The notes beneath the pieces were generated by a model, which did not search any database, was not told the DNA's origin, and was given only the letters and a program-made list of their open reading frames with translations. Shown here piece by piece: positions 52,327 through 63,436 of a stretch of DNA of 64,000 nt. The DNA lies in NCBI RefSeq assembly GCF_030052815.1, contig NC_079505.1, positions 70,392,324-70,456,323 on the forward strand, written 5' to 3'. Each line of letters starts with the position of its first letter. The first letter of the stretch is position 1. The stretch is from Hevea brasiliensis. Its lineage: Eukaryota; Streptophyta; Magnoliopsida; Malpighiales; Euphorbiaceae. The position numbers were made by a program, and so were the translations under genes.

Positions 52327-52842
52327 CTAAATTGAAGGTTATTATCTCACAGTAATCATGATCAACCCAATTCAATACCAATGATCAAGGGAAAAAAATA
52401 ATAAATAAATTTTTAGAGTAGTGGTAACAAATCGAGGAAAGAAAATAAAATCAAATTCACCCATTATTAAATAAGGAATGAGAATTTTTGCCTTGAAAAT
52501 AGAATCGAACGTGGTGTATAGAGAAGTAAAAATTTAGGGATTCTCTGTTGAGAGTATTTGATAGAAAAAAAAAAGATGACAAATAGGTTTTGAGAGCAAA
52601 GTTTAGCAGAAGAGATGATCATGGTATATATATATTTTAAGAGTTCTATTAGGTGTAGAATGGGATAAGAGTTATTATTGAACTGGGTTGTTCAGATTGC
52701 AGATATATATTTAATTTCAAAAATAAAAAAAATAAGTAGACCATCTAATAAAAAATATATATTTTTTAATAAATATATTAAATTATTGTTAGCTAATTAA
52801 AATAAAATAATAATAAATAATAAATGTATATGGGTTTCCACA
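50723..52842 (-). repeat. 5' LTR of the Tekay-type element
   Basis: 2120 bp, nearly identical to 44917-47054 over long stretches. The four 30-bp tandem units lie at 51601-51720. The AT run near the other end has grown to about 68 bases (52257-52324) against about 22 in the partner. Several clusters of differences are described under findings. Confidence 0.95.
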
Positions 52843-53136
52843 GTAATCCACCTTGTCCTATGGCACCAATCTTTCAAGTTGAGCAAGTGGAGAAAAGTGA
52901 AGTCAAGCAACCATCTCTCAAAGAAAAAGATGCACCAAAGGTTGTCAAGAAAGAAATGGTCAGACTTTTAGACAAAGTAACAAGGATCTTCTCATGTGAT
53001 GGAAAGAAAATGAAGTATAGATTCATTGAAACACCTATTGGAAACAAAGGCAATAAATTCCAATTCCAGCCACCATGAAACATGACAAGAGTCTAGCTAA
53101 GGACTATAAATTAGCGCTCTTGAGAGGCACCCCAAG

Positions 53137-53867
53137 TTCTTTTATTTTGCTTTTGTTGATTTACTTTTTTTTGCGTTATTTTTGTTTTTGTCTTAAATCT
53201 CCCCAAATTCAATTTTTGACATTGTTGAATTTTATTTTTTGTAGATGTATTTCAATGGATAAGGTTGTTGCACTGCTGGGGAGTTACTCTTAATCTGATA
53301 TTTTATCCATTAACTCTCTCAAGATTGATTTATTTTCATTGCTTCCTGTGCAGGACCCCTTCTTGGCTTATGTAGAAAAGTTTTTTAGCAAAAAGGGTCT
53401 GCAGCATATGCTATTTACTTCTTTGTTGAGGTTGGGTGTGTACCTTTTATGTATTTTTGCTTATCATGTTGATATGATGGTAATAGGGTCATTTTAGTGG
53501 TTTTGAACTTATTTTGGTTGTGTGATTCAGTATGCACATGCCGTATTTTTTTGGCATAACTTGGAGAGCGTATTTTCTTTTGTGGATAATTGTAACTTTG
53601 TGTAGATTTTTATTGAGCTTTAATGTGCTAGAATATTAATTTGCAGGGTTTGAGTTGAAATGGCATAATTCACATATGTCTCTTATGCATAACTTACTTC
53701 TATAAGCTTGTATGGTGCAGTTGTGATGGATTCTGCATATATTGATGTGTTTTTTATGATAATTTCTCATGATTTATACTTCACAGGGTTACATTTCATC
53801 ATTCTCATGTATTTTTCAAACTTGCAAAGCATTTTTATTGTAATCTGAATCTTGTTGAAATGCGCAT
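53137..53867 (+). other. Noncoding spacer of Athila-like element 1
   Basis: T-rich plus strand after the post-pol spacer word; contains only chance ORFs. It leads into the tandem repeats at 53868. Confidence 0.5.
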
Positions 53868-54290
53868 AAGTAACTGCATAACTTATGCAGCTTTTGGGTC
53901 TTACTTTGCCTTAATTTCCATTCTTGCCAAAATTTGCATAAGCTATTGCATAACTTATGCAATCCTGTATAACTAAATTTTCGCTATTTCATTTCTTGCT
54001 GAAATCTGCATAAGCTCTTGCATAACTTATGCAATCCTGCATAACCAAATTTTTGCCATTTCATTTCTTACCAAAAACTGCATAAGAGAGTGCATAACTT
54101 ATTCAATTCTGCACTGCCACAATTTTTGCCATTTTTCATTTCTACCGAAACTTGCATAAGAGAGTGAATAAGTTATGCACTTTTGCACGACCAACTTTTC
54201 AGACTCCCCATTCTTGCCGAAACTTGCATAAGAACCTACATAACCTATGCACACCCATTTTCCCCTTATGCAGAAAATCGAACGTTCTAT
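53868..54290 (+). repeat. Tandem ~72-bp repeats with the word TGCATAAnTTATGCA
   Basis: About six imperfect units start near 53868, 53932, 54004, 54076, 54150 and 54222. Each begins (c/t)TGCATAAG, has TGCATAACTTATGCA a few bases later and ends in a CATTTCTTGCCGAAA-like text. The repeated word is palindromic. It also occurs in the left LTR and, changed, near 56400-56520. Confidence 0.85.
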
Positions 54291-54490
54291 GCAAATCAAA
54301 ATATTCGGCACACCCTACTTTCCCACCTCCCACTTCCCATCGTTTCTGTTCACAACCACCCTCCTTTTCATTTTTCTCGGCACCAATCCCTCACTCCCTA
54401 CCTTTTCGCCGATCGATACCTAACTTTCCCTCTATCTCTTTTATTTTCTTCCTTCCTCCTCTATTCTTACCATCATCGTCGACAACCACC

Positions 54491-56130
54491 ATGGAAATGC
54501 CTCCCCCTTTCCCTCAAGGCTCTCCTCTCCAAGTCACGCCCCTAGCAATGCAAGCCCCCAATCTTGATTCTTCTCCACAACAAATCCCTCCACCTCCTCC
54601 TATATCCACCTATAAAAGGAGAATTCGATCTAAATCAACTTGACCATGGCCTCTGCACCACCTCTCGCAAAACGAAAAGACCCACCTGTTAATCTACTTT
54701 CAGAGCCTACACCCAAAAACCCCAGAACTTCGGCTTCCACACGACTAGGGGTTGGTGTTTCTACCTCTACCCCACAAGCCAAATCTCCCTCCTCTAGCAA
54801 GAAGCAACCTTCAGCAGCAGCAATACGGGTATCCAAATTACCTTGGCCTCTTCATAATCCAACCCATAAGGCCACTTTTAAGAGGCTAAAGGACAGAAAA
54901 GTGCAACCTACTAGGTACCTTTCTGCAGATACCCTCCAATTTGTTGATTTATTTGATAATATAGTTGCCTACCTTGATGGTCTAGGTTGGATGGAATTTG
55001 TGCATAAACAAGAATTAGTTTATCCAGCCCTAGTTTTAGAATTTATTTCCTCATTTTCTGCTACTTTGAAATTACATGAGATAGATTACAAGCCAACTAT
55101 GAAATTTAGGTGCTTGGGGCAAAATAGAGAGCTATCATTAGACCAATTTCACATTATCTTTGGGTTTGCTATTGATGGATTGTTTAGGGTTCCATATACA
55201 GGCATAGAGATAGCAAATAAAGGTGTTTGGAATGCTGTTCAGTTCTAGAGAAATATTATAAATCAATCTCAGGGTTTTTATGCTGGCAGATCCAAGACCT
55301 CCCAAATAATAGACCCAGCACTTAGATCTATCCATAGGCTTATTACTAGCACTATCTTGGGCCGAGGGACTAGTTCTGGTGCTATTGAAAAATCTGACTT
55401 ATTCATGCTATGGTGTGCTTTTCACAAAGTCAAAATATCTTCTGGTTACTTCTTCTATGAACATGTGTTGCACATTGCTACCAAATCTGTAGGTGATATA
55501 GTCATGGGTGGGCTCATAACTGTTATAGCTAAACATTTTGGTTTTGATCTGGAAAAGCATCCTCTACCAGCACTTTCAGACACTCTATATTTTGATGCTA
55601 CTCACTTATACAAGACTGGATTCAATTTGCCACCATCTGACACTGCACAACCAGTAGTAGATACAGGACCATCTGTATAACCAGAGGCACAATCTGCACC
55701 AACAGTCCAACAACCTTCTGCTGAACCTGCACCACCTATTCAATCTGCACAGGATACCCCAGCAGAATCTGCACAGCCAACACCATCTACAGCTGGACCC
55801 TCTTTCTCCACAGCACCTCCTCCCTTCAACACTAAAGCCTTATTCACTTATCTTAAGAGGCTTAGTGATGATGTATATTTTATAGATAGGAAGCTTGAAT
55901 CTGGTCTAGATACCCTTAAGGATCGTTATGATCAACTATTTGATCTTGTTATGGAAACCAGAGACAAGTAGAAAGAGTTAAAAGAGATGATGAAGCAGCT
56001 CATGGCTTTTTTGGGCATGCCACCTCCACCTCCATCACCTCCTCCAGAACCACCCCTTCAGCAGCAGCCAGCTCCATCCAGTCCTCTAGCAGCACCTTTG
56101 GACAAGGGCAAAACTATAGAAATAGATTAA
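54491..56130 (+). pseudogene. Athila-type ORF (plant transposon protein domain), broken
   Basis: A start at 54491 (MEMPPPFPQGSP) lies in one frame, ending TGA at 54641. The main part is in the next frame from ATG 54646 to TAA 56128: Pro/Ser/Lys-rich start, then the domain FKRLKDRKVQPTRYLSADTL, YLDGLGWMEF, LVLEFISSFSATL, FRCLGQNRELSLDQFHIIFGF, then YFFYEHVLHIATKS, a Pro/Gln-rich linker and a helical end with PPPPPSPPPEPP. In-frame stops are TAG 55246, TAA 55678 and TAG 55969. This is the protein known from Athila elements as ORF1 and labelled in databases as putative plant transposon protein; its job is unknown. It sits downstream of gag-protease, in the place of an env-like gene. Confidence 0.82.
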
Positions 56131-58251
56131 TTTTTATCTTGCTCTTGTTCAACTTCTAGGAGTTTTTCTTTTTAGATGTGCTAGAAAAATTTTAGTCTTT
56201 TTTGAATTCTATTTTCTTGAAGTACAATTGGATGGCTATTCCATTGGTTTTTCATTGCTTCTCATTGCCTTTGTTGCCCTTTTGTGCATACTTGTCAATA
56301 CATTTTATGTATTTACATACCTCTGCTGGTGTTTTTAAGTTTTTCTTTGATATATCATTATGCTGCAACTTTTCAATATACTGCACAGGCTGTGAAACTA
56401 CTTATGCAAATGTTCTGCATAGCCTGTGCAGTCTCTTACGCAACTCATGCCATACTGCACAGCTTATGCACTCTTCTTATGCACCTGTTCTGCAAAGTAT
56501 TTATTCTGCATAACCTGTGCAGCTTCCTTATCCATCACCATCATCTTTTAAATTCACATTTTAAATGCTAAAACACTGCTCTATACCAGGTAACTCTTTT
56601 TTTTTACTTTTAAATTTAACTATTCCTCTTTGCTTTGATTTTTCATGTTGCATTGCCTTAGATATTGAGGACAATGTCTAATTTTGAGTTTGGGAGTGTG
56701 CATTTTGATTTTTGCTACATTTTTCACATTTTGAGTATAGGAACATCTCATCCCACTCCATTTATATATATATATTGTAAATATTTTACATACACATCCA
56801 TACATACATATACATAACACATTCACATACACATTATACATCACTTAGAAATTGTACACATTGCATACAAATAGATTTCTTCCATTTAGTTAATGCATTG
56901 CTCATTTTTAGGAATCATACATCCATGAAATAAAATCTTTTACCAAATCCCTTGAGTAATGAGAAGTTGCCTATGAGAGTGATTTGACTTACCTTAAGTT
57001 GGGTTTGTGGATTGAAAGTTTCCTAAGAGATGCAAAGTTTTGAAGTGTTTATCCCTTGCCTATATCTTCTTAGCCAAAAAGTCATCCAACTAGTCCTTTA
57101 GAGATTGAAGTGTTTAGAGAGAGTTATTGGATAAAAGGTAGTTAAGTGATATCTCACCAATCCTAGAACAAATTTTCTAAACCTTTCAAGGCGAAATACT
57201 AGCTTCTACTTGAAAAGGGAGATGATTAGGCATTCTTTGATTGCAAACCTCTTATTTTAAACTTTTAACCTTCCCTTTATTACAACTAACTCTTGTAAAC
57301 CCTTTTGAGCCTTTGTATTCCAAATTTTTCTTGAAACCCTTATTGCTACCTAGCCAATGAACCAAACACTCCAACCCTTTTTATGAGAATAATTATTTAT
57401 AATATTAGGTACACTATATATTCAAAAAAAAAAAGAGAAAAATATATAATAATGAAAGGGAGAAGAAATGCTTATCATGATATAAAAGTGCTAGTATATG
57501 TGCTTTTCACTATTGTCATTCAAATTGAAAGAAATCCACCCAAAGTAATTAAAGGAAATGAGTTTGAGGGAGGCATTTTTAGGGACAATCATCAAGAGAA
57601 GATACAAGATACAAGCTTAAAGTATCAAAGTGTCCTTCTATTTTATGTAGTTTGTAAAATATGCTAGCAATTGAAAATTCTCATTGTGTATTTCTCTCCT
57701 CTTTATAAAAAAAAAAGGTAATAAAAAGTGTGCCTTATGTTTTCAAGATTGAAAATATTCTCATGCTTTGAATCCCTTTTACCCTTTTCCTTCTTAACCT
57801 CATTTTGAACCCTATAACCCCGTTACATTCCTAAAAATACCTTTGATCTCTTGATAGTACTTGCTACATTAGTGGAGATAGGAGTGGGAAGTTTGCCTAT
57901 GGGATTGAAAATTCATTCATTCACTCATTAAATTCCATCATTCTATATAGAGACACTTTGGCTATTGATTGCTTTAGAATTCCTTTTGAGCATGACTTTC
58001 TCTTTTGATTGGTTGGTTTGGGAATTTTGAATTATAATTGACTTGATGGCTAAGCGGTGAAAACTTAGATAAGCATTAGATTCTTTGCATCTTGAAGGAT
58101 GGATATATGGATTGTTGGTATGGCTAAAAGTATGTTAAGTTACTTTAATAAGTGATTTTCATAACTCTTTGGATAAGGCACCCTTAAAAAAATTTTCACT
58201 ATATTTTAAAGTTTAATTGAGGACAAACAAAGATTTGAGTTTGGGGATATT
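56131..58251 (+). other. Noncoding 3' tail and polypurine tract of element 1
   Basis: No protein is visible. At 56664-56700 the lineage word TTGAGGACAATGT followed by TTTTGAGTTTGGGAG occurs; a matching copy is in element 2. Text at 56380-56530 repeats GCACAGGCTGTG and TTATGCA-like palindromic words. The tract TTGAGTTTGGGGATATT ends at 58251 and directly precedes the right LTR, so it is the likely polypurine tract. Confidence 0.6.
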
Positions 58252-58459
58252 TAATACATGCATTTTGCATAGTCATTTAGATTTAATTTCATGGCCATTT
58301 TATTTATTTGTTAATCACTTTTAGCTAATTTTATCAGTTATTTAGATAGTTTTTCATGATTATCAATTTTTGGATTAATTTGTAATTTTACTTTATTTTG
58401 TAGAAAAAATTGTATTTTTGAGGAGCTAAAAAGAAATTATGCCAATAAGGAGTGATTCC
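58252..58459 (+). repeat. Truncated right LTR of Athila-like element 1
   Basis: 208 bp matching 40677-40884. The first bases are TAATAC where the left LTR has TGATAC. The match stops sharply after GAGTGATTCC where element 2 starts. The missing 1.37 kb is expected beyond the right edge of the window. Confidence 0.9.
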
Positions 58460-60045
58460 TGATGGGGCGAATCCGCAAGTATACGGGTCGTATCAAGTAA
58501 TAGAGTGATAAGTAAAGTATCGTTCCCACGAGGAATTGTGTTTGAGTACTAGATTATGGTTATTTCGATTATTTAGACTAATGACAATTTGTAAGAACTA
58601 ATTTTACTAAATGCAGCAATTTAAGTAGAAAATAAAGAAAACAGGTAATGGGTAATGTAAATAAAGTGTTAATCTAAGCAAAAATTAACTAAATTAATAA
58701 TGGGTAAGCAAAAACAAAGACTAATTAATAGTAAAATTGATTCCAAAGTTGGGGTTTATGAATTAAGTCTATTGGGATTTGTCTTGGGTCATCCAATTTT
58801 AAAAGAAAATAGAGTTTGAAGCTGATTGATTCTAAAATCCTTTGATATCTTTTTCAAGCAAACCAAAGAGTATTTTAAGAAAACCAAACCTACTTTAAAT
58901 TTATATTTGATTAACTTAAGACCCATTAAGTTTTGTAATCAATCAATGAATCCTCTTAAAACCCTAGTTTATTTCTAAATCTAGGGGATTTCAAGTTCTA
59001 ATCCTTGATTATCTATCAATGATTTTCACCTTTCGGTCCTTCAATCAAAGATTAAAAACTAGACCCAATGGGATCCAACATTAGGTAAGTCATAAAGCAC
59101 ACAAAGAAAAGAATCAAAACTCATATTTATATAAATCTAGATAAAACCCAATCCAAATCCACAAATAGATTCAAAATAGTGCGACCCAACTCTGAAATCT
59201 TAGAAAAACTATTCTATCATGATAAAATTTACAAGAGGAAATGATAAAACTAGCAAAAGAAACATAAAAATAGTCTAAGAAATAGAAAAACCCAGGGGAA
59301 GGAGAGCCCAAAACTCTGAAAAACTGCAGGTGGACTGGCAGCAGCTCTCCAGCAGAAATGGCGTGCTCCTTCTCCTTCTTATTCTTTCTTGCGTGTTTTT
59401 TTTTTCTTTTCTTTGTTTCTTCCCGTTTCCCCTTTTTTTTTCCCCCACTTGCAAAAGCTAGGAAATGATGAATTTATATGGTCCCAAAAAGTTGCCCTAA
59501 AAGTAAATAAGAGCCAAGGAGTGGATAGGAAATGAGGTGTAAAATTATCCAAGTCAAAGACTATTCACGTTAGGGTTCGGCTTAACCCTAAGCAGCTTTT
59601 TAGCAGATTTCAGGTTCTGGTCACACTGTCTGCTTAAGGTTAAGCAGACCTTCAGCATATCTCGGCAGACTTAGAGTAAAATGGACTTTTCTGCTCATGC
59701 TTGACTTGTGCTGCACCTTAAGCACTGCCGCTTTACCCTAAGCATGACCTTAAGCAGAGTCTCAATCAAATTTCGGCTAGTTTGCTCTTTCAAGGCTTGA
59801 TTTCTTCAACTTTCCTCCATGCTTAAAGAACTTCAAATCTCTTCAAATTATTTCCTATTGCACTCATTGATCTTCGATTTGCCACAAAATCCTATAAAAA
59901 ACAACAAAATTACGAAAATCAAATATAAAGTATCTAAAGTTAACAAATAAGCTAAAATAAAGCTAAAAACATAAAATATACTAAAATATAAGGGCAAAAT
60001 GGATGCAAAACTACCCTAAAATGCCTATATGAAATGAGTGTAACA
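58460..60045 (-). repeat. 3' LTR of Athila-like element 2
   Basis: 1586 bp, close to the 1575 bp of element 1's LTR. On the minus strand it starts TGTTACACTCATTTC and ends CGCCCCATCA. The text TTCCTCGTGGGAACGAT and ATACGACCCG near its end matches the end of element 1's left LTR, showing kinship. Around 59575-59760 it carries many TTAAGCAG/CTGCTTAAG words. Confidence 0.85.
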
Positions 60046-60065
60046 AATTCCCCCAAACTCAAACA
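60046..60065 (-). other. Polypurine tract of Athila-like element 2
   Basis: On the minus strand GAGTTTGGGGGAATT lies against the TG of the LTR, giving the element's direction. Confidence 0.85.
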
Positions 60066-62229
60066 TTTGCTTGTCCTCAAGCAAATTAAAACAATTAATA
60101 CAATTTGGGGTACCTTACCTTAAATTTATGAAAATTACTTATCCAAACTCTCAAGCTTACTTTTAGCCACCAACAAACCATATACCCACTTTCAAGATGC
60201 AAAGAATTTAATCCTTACCAAAGTTATCACCGCTTAGCCTTGGGTCAATTATCCATATCATCAAGCCCAAACCAATCAATCACAAAGAATAATCATGCCT
60301 AAATAGACTATAGGGTAATCCATAAGCTAAAGTATCTCAAATAATGATGGAAGTAAATGAATGGATTAATGATATCACAATCCCATAGGCAATTTTCCTA
60401 TTCCAATCTCCACTAATGTAGCAAATCACCATCAAAAGATCAAAAGGACTTTCAAGGGTTGTAATGGGGCTAAGGGGGTGATAATGTGGCTAACAAGAAA
60501 GGGATAAGGGTAACAAAATATGAGAATAATCAAATTATTAAAAGATCAAGACACACAATTTTTTTTTTTTTTTAGGAAGGATTTGGGAGAAGGAACTTTA
60601 CAACTATTCACCAATGCTAGCATATAATTTTGAAGCTTTTAGAGGGACTACATAAATAACATTGACTTGAATTATAATTGTCCCTTTCAATTCACCCCCA
60701 AACTCATTTCTTTGTGTACTTGGGTGGTGAATTACTTTACATACCATAATTGAATTTGCTAGCTTTTTTTTTTTTTTTTTTTTTTTTACTTTGAATCACT
60801 TCTCCCAACTAATTATTATTATTATTATTATTTTTTTAAGTGTATCTATCACTCAAAGAATTATTCTCATGGAGGGTAGGTAAGTGTTTGGGTTTATGGC
60901 TAGGCATTAATGTGGGTTTCAAAGAAATAAGAAGGATAAATGTAGGCTCAAATTGGTTTCAAAGGAAATTTTGAAGTGAGGTTGGCTAAGGCTAAAATAT
61001 AGGTTTAAAATTCAAAGAATGCCTAGATCATTTCTTTTTCAAGTGCATGCTATGATTTCGCCTTGAAAGGTTTAGAAAGATTGTTCTAGGATTGGTGAGA
61101 CATCAATTAGCTACTTCTCACCCTAGAGTTTTCTCTAAGCACTCAAAGTCAATGCAATTGATTGGGTGGCCCTTGGCTAAGAAGATATAAACTAAAGCAA
61201 GAATCTAATAACTTTGCACCTATCTAGAACTTTCAATCCATCAAACCCTTCTAAAAGTAAGCTTAATTGCTCTTCAAAGCAACTCTCAATCCTCTAAAGA
61301 CAAGGTAAAATTTTATTTTTATGATATGCATGATCCTAAAATGAATGCATAAATCAAATTAAAACTAAGTGTAATCTATATGAAAACTATATGCAAATGT
61401 ATGTGTATGAGTATAGACATGTGTGTGGTATATGTATAAGTGTATGGATTATCTATATATGAATGAATGAAATGCAATAAATGAATGAAAGAAAATTTTA
61501 AAAATTTTGCAAAAATTTTGCCCTCACCCCCAAACTCAAATGAAACATTGTCCTCAATGTCTAAAATGAATGCAAAGATGGGCAAAATTGTGTGAACTAA
61601 TCAATTAATGAAATATATACAATTGGGGATTAAATCAATATAAGCTCAAGTATTTCAAAATTAGCTCAAAATGATATTAACAATGAAGCTTTAGAGAGAA
61701 AAATGTGAAAAGGTATCCCAAATGTATGAATTTACACTGCTTAAGATGTTGCTTAACCTGTTGCGTAGGGTAAAGCGAAAGCATAAGCATTGGCAACATA
61801 CCATAGGCATAAATAGTAAAAGGGTAAGCTGTTACCTCCAAATGATGTGAAACAGATGCGGCTCAAAGAAAATTGTGCAACTCATCAATGTTAACAAAAT
61901 TAGTATTGAAGAAAATATAAAGTGCAAAAATAACGTGCAAGAAGATGAAAAAGTGTAAAGAAATAAGATCTAACAGTTAAATCAAAAATTAAACTAAAAA
62001 GCATTCATAGAATAACTATATGCATATCAAAAGATAAAATAAAATAAAGTAAACTAAAGGAAAGAAGTGCAAAGATAATCATAAAAACTAATTACCAAAG
62101 TATTACAACTATTACTAAGGTTTGAAGATTAAAATAAACAGATTACAAAGTGAACCTAAAACATAAATTAAAACTGAATTAAAGAACTAAAACTAGTACG
62201 AAACTACTGCTACTGTTCAAGCTCTGCTG
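60066..62229 (-). other. Noncoding 3' tail of element 2
   Basis: No protein is visible. Near 61525-61560 the minus strand shows the lineage words GAGGACAATGTTTCA and TTTGAGTTTGGGGGTGAGGG, matching the copy in element 1. AT-rich and T-run stretches lie at 60560-60575, 60762-60787 and 60810-60836. Near 61735-61790 the TTAAGCA-type words recur. Confidence 0.6.
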
Positions 62230-62433
62230 TCAAGACTTTGTTGCTGCATCAGGGTCTGCTTCAGGTTCTGCAGTAGTTTCATTGTGATCTGAAGCTTCAG
62301 AAGCAGTTTCCAAATTTTCTGTGAGGTCTTTCATTTCTTGAAGCATGTCTTGGCCCCAATGATATAAATTGTTATAAGATTGGGCCAATTTTTTGTGGTT
62401 TATCGGGAGGGCTTCATAAAAATGGCAGAAGTT
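62230..62433 (-). pseudogene. C-terminal remnant of an Athila-type ORF (element 2)
   Basis: After a TAA at 62434-62436 the minus frame reads NFCHFYEALPINHKKLAQSY and then GQDMLQEMKDLTENLETAS, ending with an acidic tail at TGA 62230-62232. Position in the element and the helical, acidic look match the end of the Athila-type ORF in element 1. The main domain is not recognisable upstream, so it is deleted or too decayed. Confidence 0.5.
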
Positions 62434-63375
62434 TTAGGCTTTTTTTTTTAAAATGTAGGGCAGACATCTGGTAATATGGGCCATGCTTGGGGTTAAGCAT
62501 AAGGTTCAGCAGAATTTGCTTAAGACTTTGCTTAGTAAGCAACATCATCAGCAAGTTTCGGCAGGTTTTGGGAAAAATTGTGGTTTTGCTTACCAAAAAC
62601 AGTCCAAATGTCATGGAATGCTGTCATGACCCTTAGCAATTACCAAATACACACAAACACCATAAATTTGAGGAATTTAAGCTCATCATCTCTTAGAACT
62701 CATCAAACACTATATATTTTCATTTAGCTTATGCAAGCATTTTTCAATTTAGGCATCAATTTTGACTACCTTTGTGCACACTTAATGAAATGGTCTCCTT
62801 TCTCTACTTATACCAAAGGTACATTTCAGCAGCATTTGAGACAAGTTCCAAACATTCAAGAATTGCAGAAAAGACATAGAAATTGACCTTTTAAGCAGCA
62901 TGAACAGTAGCAAAAATCTGCAAACTGCAAAAACTAGCAGCAATTCAAACCAAAACATGTAAATTCCTAACAAACTATAAAATTATATATACACTAAAAG
63001 GTAAAACTTAACAAACACTATTTTTACACTTCAATAAAGCTCACATCAGTCCTAAATATCAAAATTGATCCTCATCCATGTTGTATTTCACAGAATTTAC
63101 ACAAGATATAAAATTAAACATGTGCTATCAAGTAGATTGCAATATCAGCAATTTAGCACAAGTTTAAAGGTGTTACTGTTCACAGGTACTACATAAAGTG
63201 CAGAATTTTGCTTTATACTTGTTCCTTCTCAATTCTTCATTTCTTTGCTGCAAGTCTCAGTTTGCCCAATCTTCATGAATGATCTACAAAAGATAAACAA
63301 ATATCACTTTTGAGTTTTATGAGGGTAAAAACTAAAATGAAATGAAATGGAAATTAATAAACTATAAAAGGATAC
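62434..63375 (-). other. Noncoding spacer of element 2
   Basis: Contains TTAAGCA-type words at 62480-62600. The rest is AT-rich with chance ORFs only. Confidence 0.5.
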
Positions 63376-63426
63376 GCTTGGGTTGCCTCCCAAGAAGCGC
63401 TCATTTAAGGTCATTAGCTTGACCCC
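63376..63426 (-). other. Post-coding spacer word of element 2
   Basis: On the minus strand GAGCGCTTCTTGGGAGGCAA followed by CCCAAGC. The same word in element 1 is at 53117-53136. It marks the end of the coding block in this lineage. Confidence 0.75.
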
Positions 63427-63436
63427 TTCAAATATG

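Larger units (their letters stand above)
44917..52842 (-). mobile_element. Tekay/Del-type Ty3 chromovirus-like element, nested, defective
   Basis: Complete ends: LTRs 44917-47054 and 50723-52842, each TG...CA on the plus strand, flanked by a perfect 5-bp duplication GTAAT at 44912-44916 and 52843-52847. Primer site and polypurine tract place its start at the right, so it is on the minus strand. Interior order on minus: gag remnant, protease, RT, RNase H, integrase, chromodomain. The interior is only 3668 bp, short for this group, because gag is almost all deleted. Many stops and frameshifts make it non-autonomous. The LTRs are still nearly identical, which suggests a fairly recent insertion. 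Confidence 0.95.
44771..53078 (+). pseudogene. Coding tail of Athila-like element 1, split by the Tekay insertion
   Basis: From about 44773 to 44916 an open frame reads RIDIIDELVKEHFRKSYP and ends at the target site. The same frame resumes at 52848 after removal of the inserted element and one GTAAT copy, and runs to TGA at 53076-53078 (IFQVEQVEKSEVKQ, then RIFSCDGKKMKYRF). Where RT should follow the protease there are only these roughly 125 codons. After them comes the spacer word GCGCTCTTGAGAGGCACCCC at 53117-53136, the usual post-pol boundary in this lineage. Confidence 0.75.
40677..58459 (+). mobile_element. Athila-like Ty3 retrotransposon 1 (interrupted, defective)
   Basis: Left LTR 40677-42251, primer site 42258-42275, gag 42393-about 43800, protease about 43850-44770, a coding tail 44771-44916 resuming at 52848-53078, tandem repeats 53868-54290, Athila-type ORF 54491-56130, noncoding tail, polypurine tract ending at 58251, and a right LTR cut short at 58459. 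The primer site and the TTTGAGTTTGGGG tract are the pattern of Athila/Tat-lineage elements. A Tekay-type element sits inside it (44917-52842), and a second Athila-like element truncates its right LTR. There is no RT, RNase H or integrase, so it cannot move by itself. Confidence 0.85.

Noticed and set aside
56202..56571. Overlapping Cys/Leu-rich ORFs after the Athila-type ORF
   Set aside because: Two frames of the same repetitive noncoding tail; no conserved motif.
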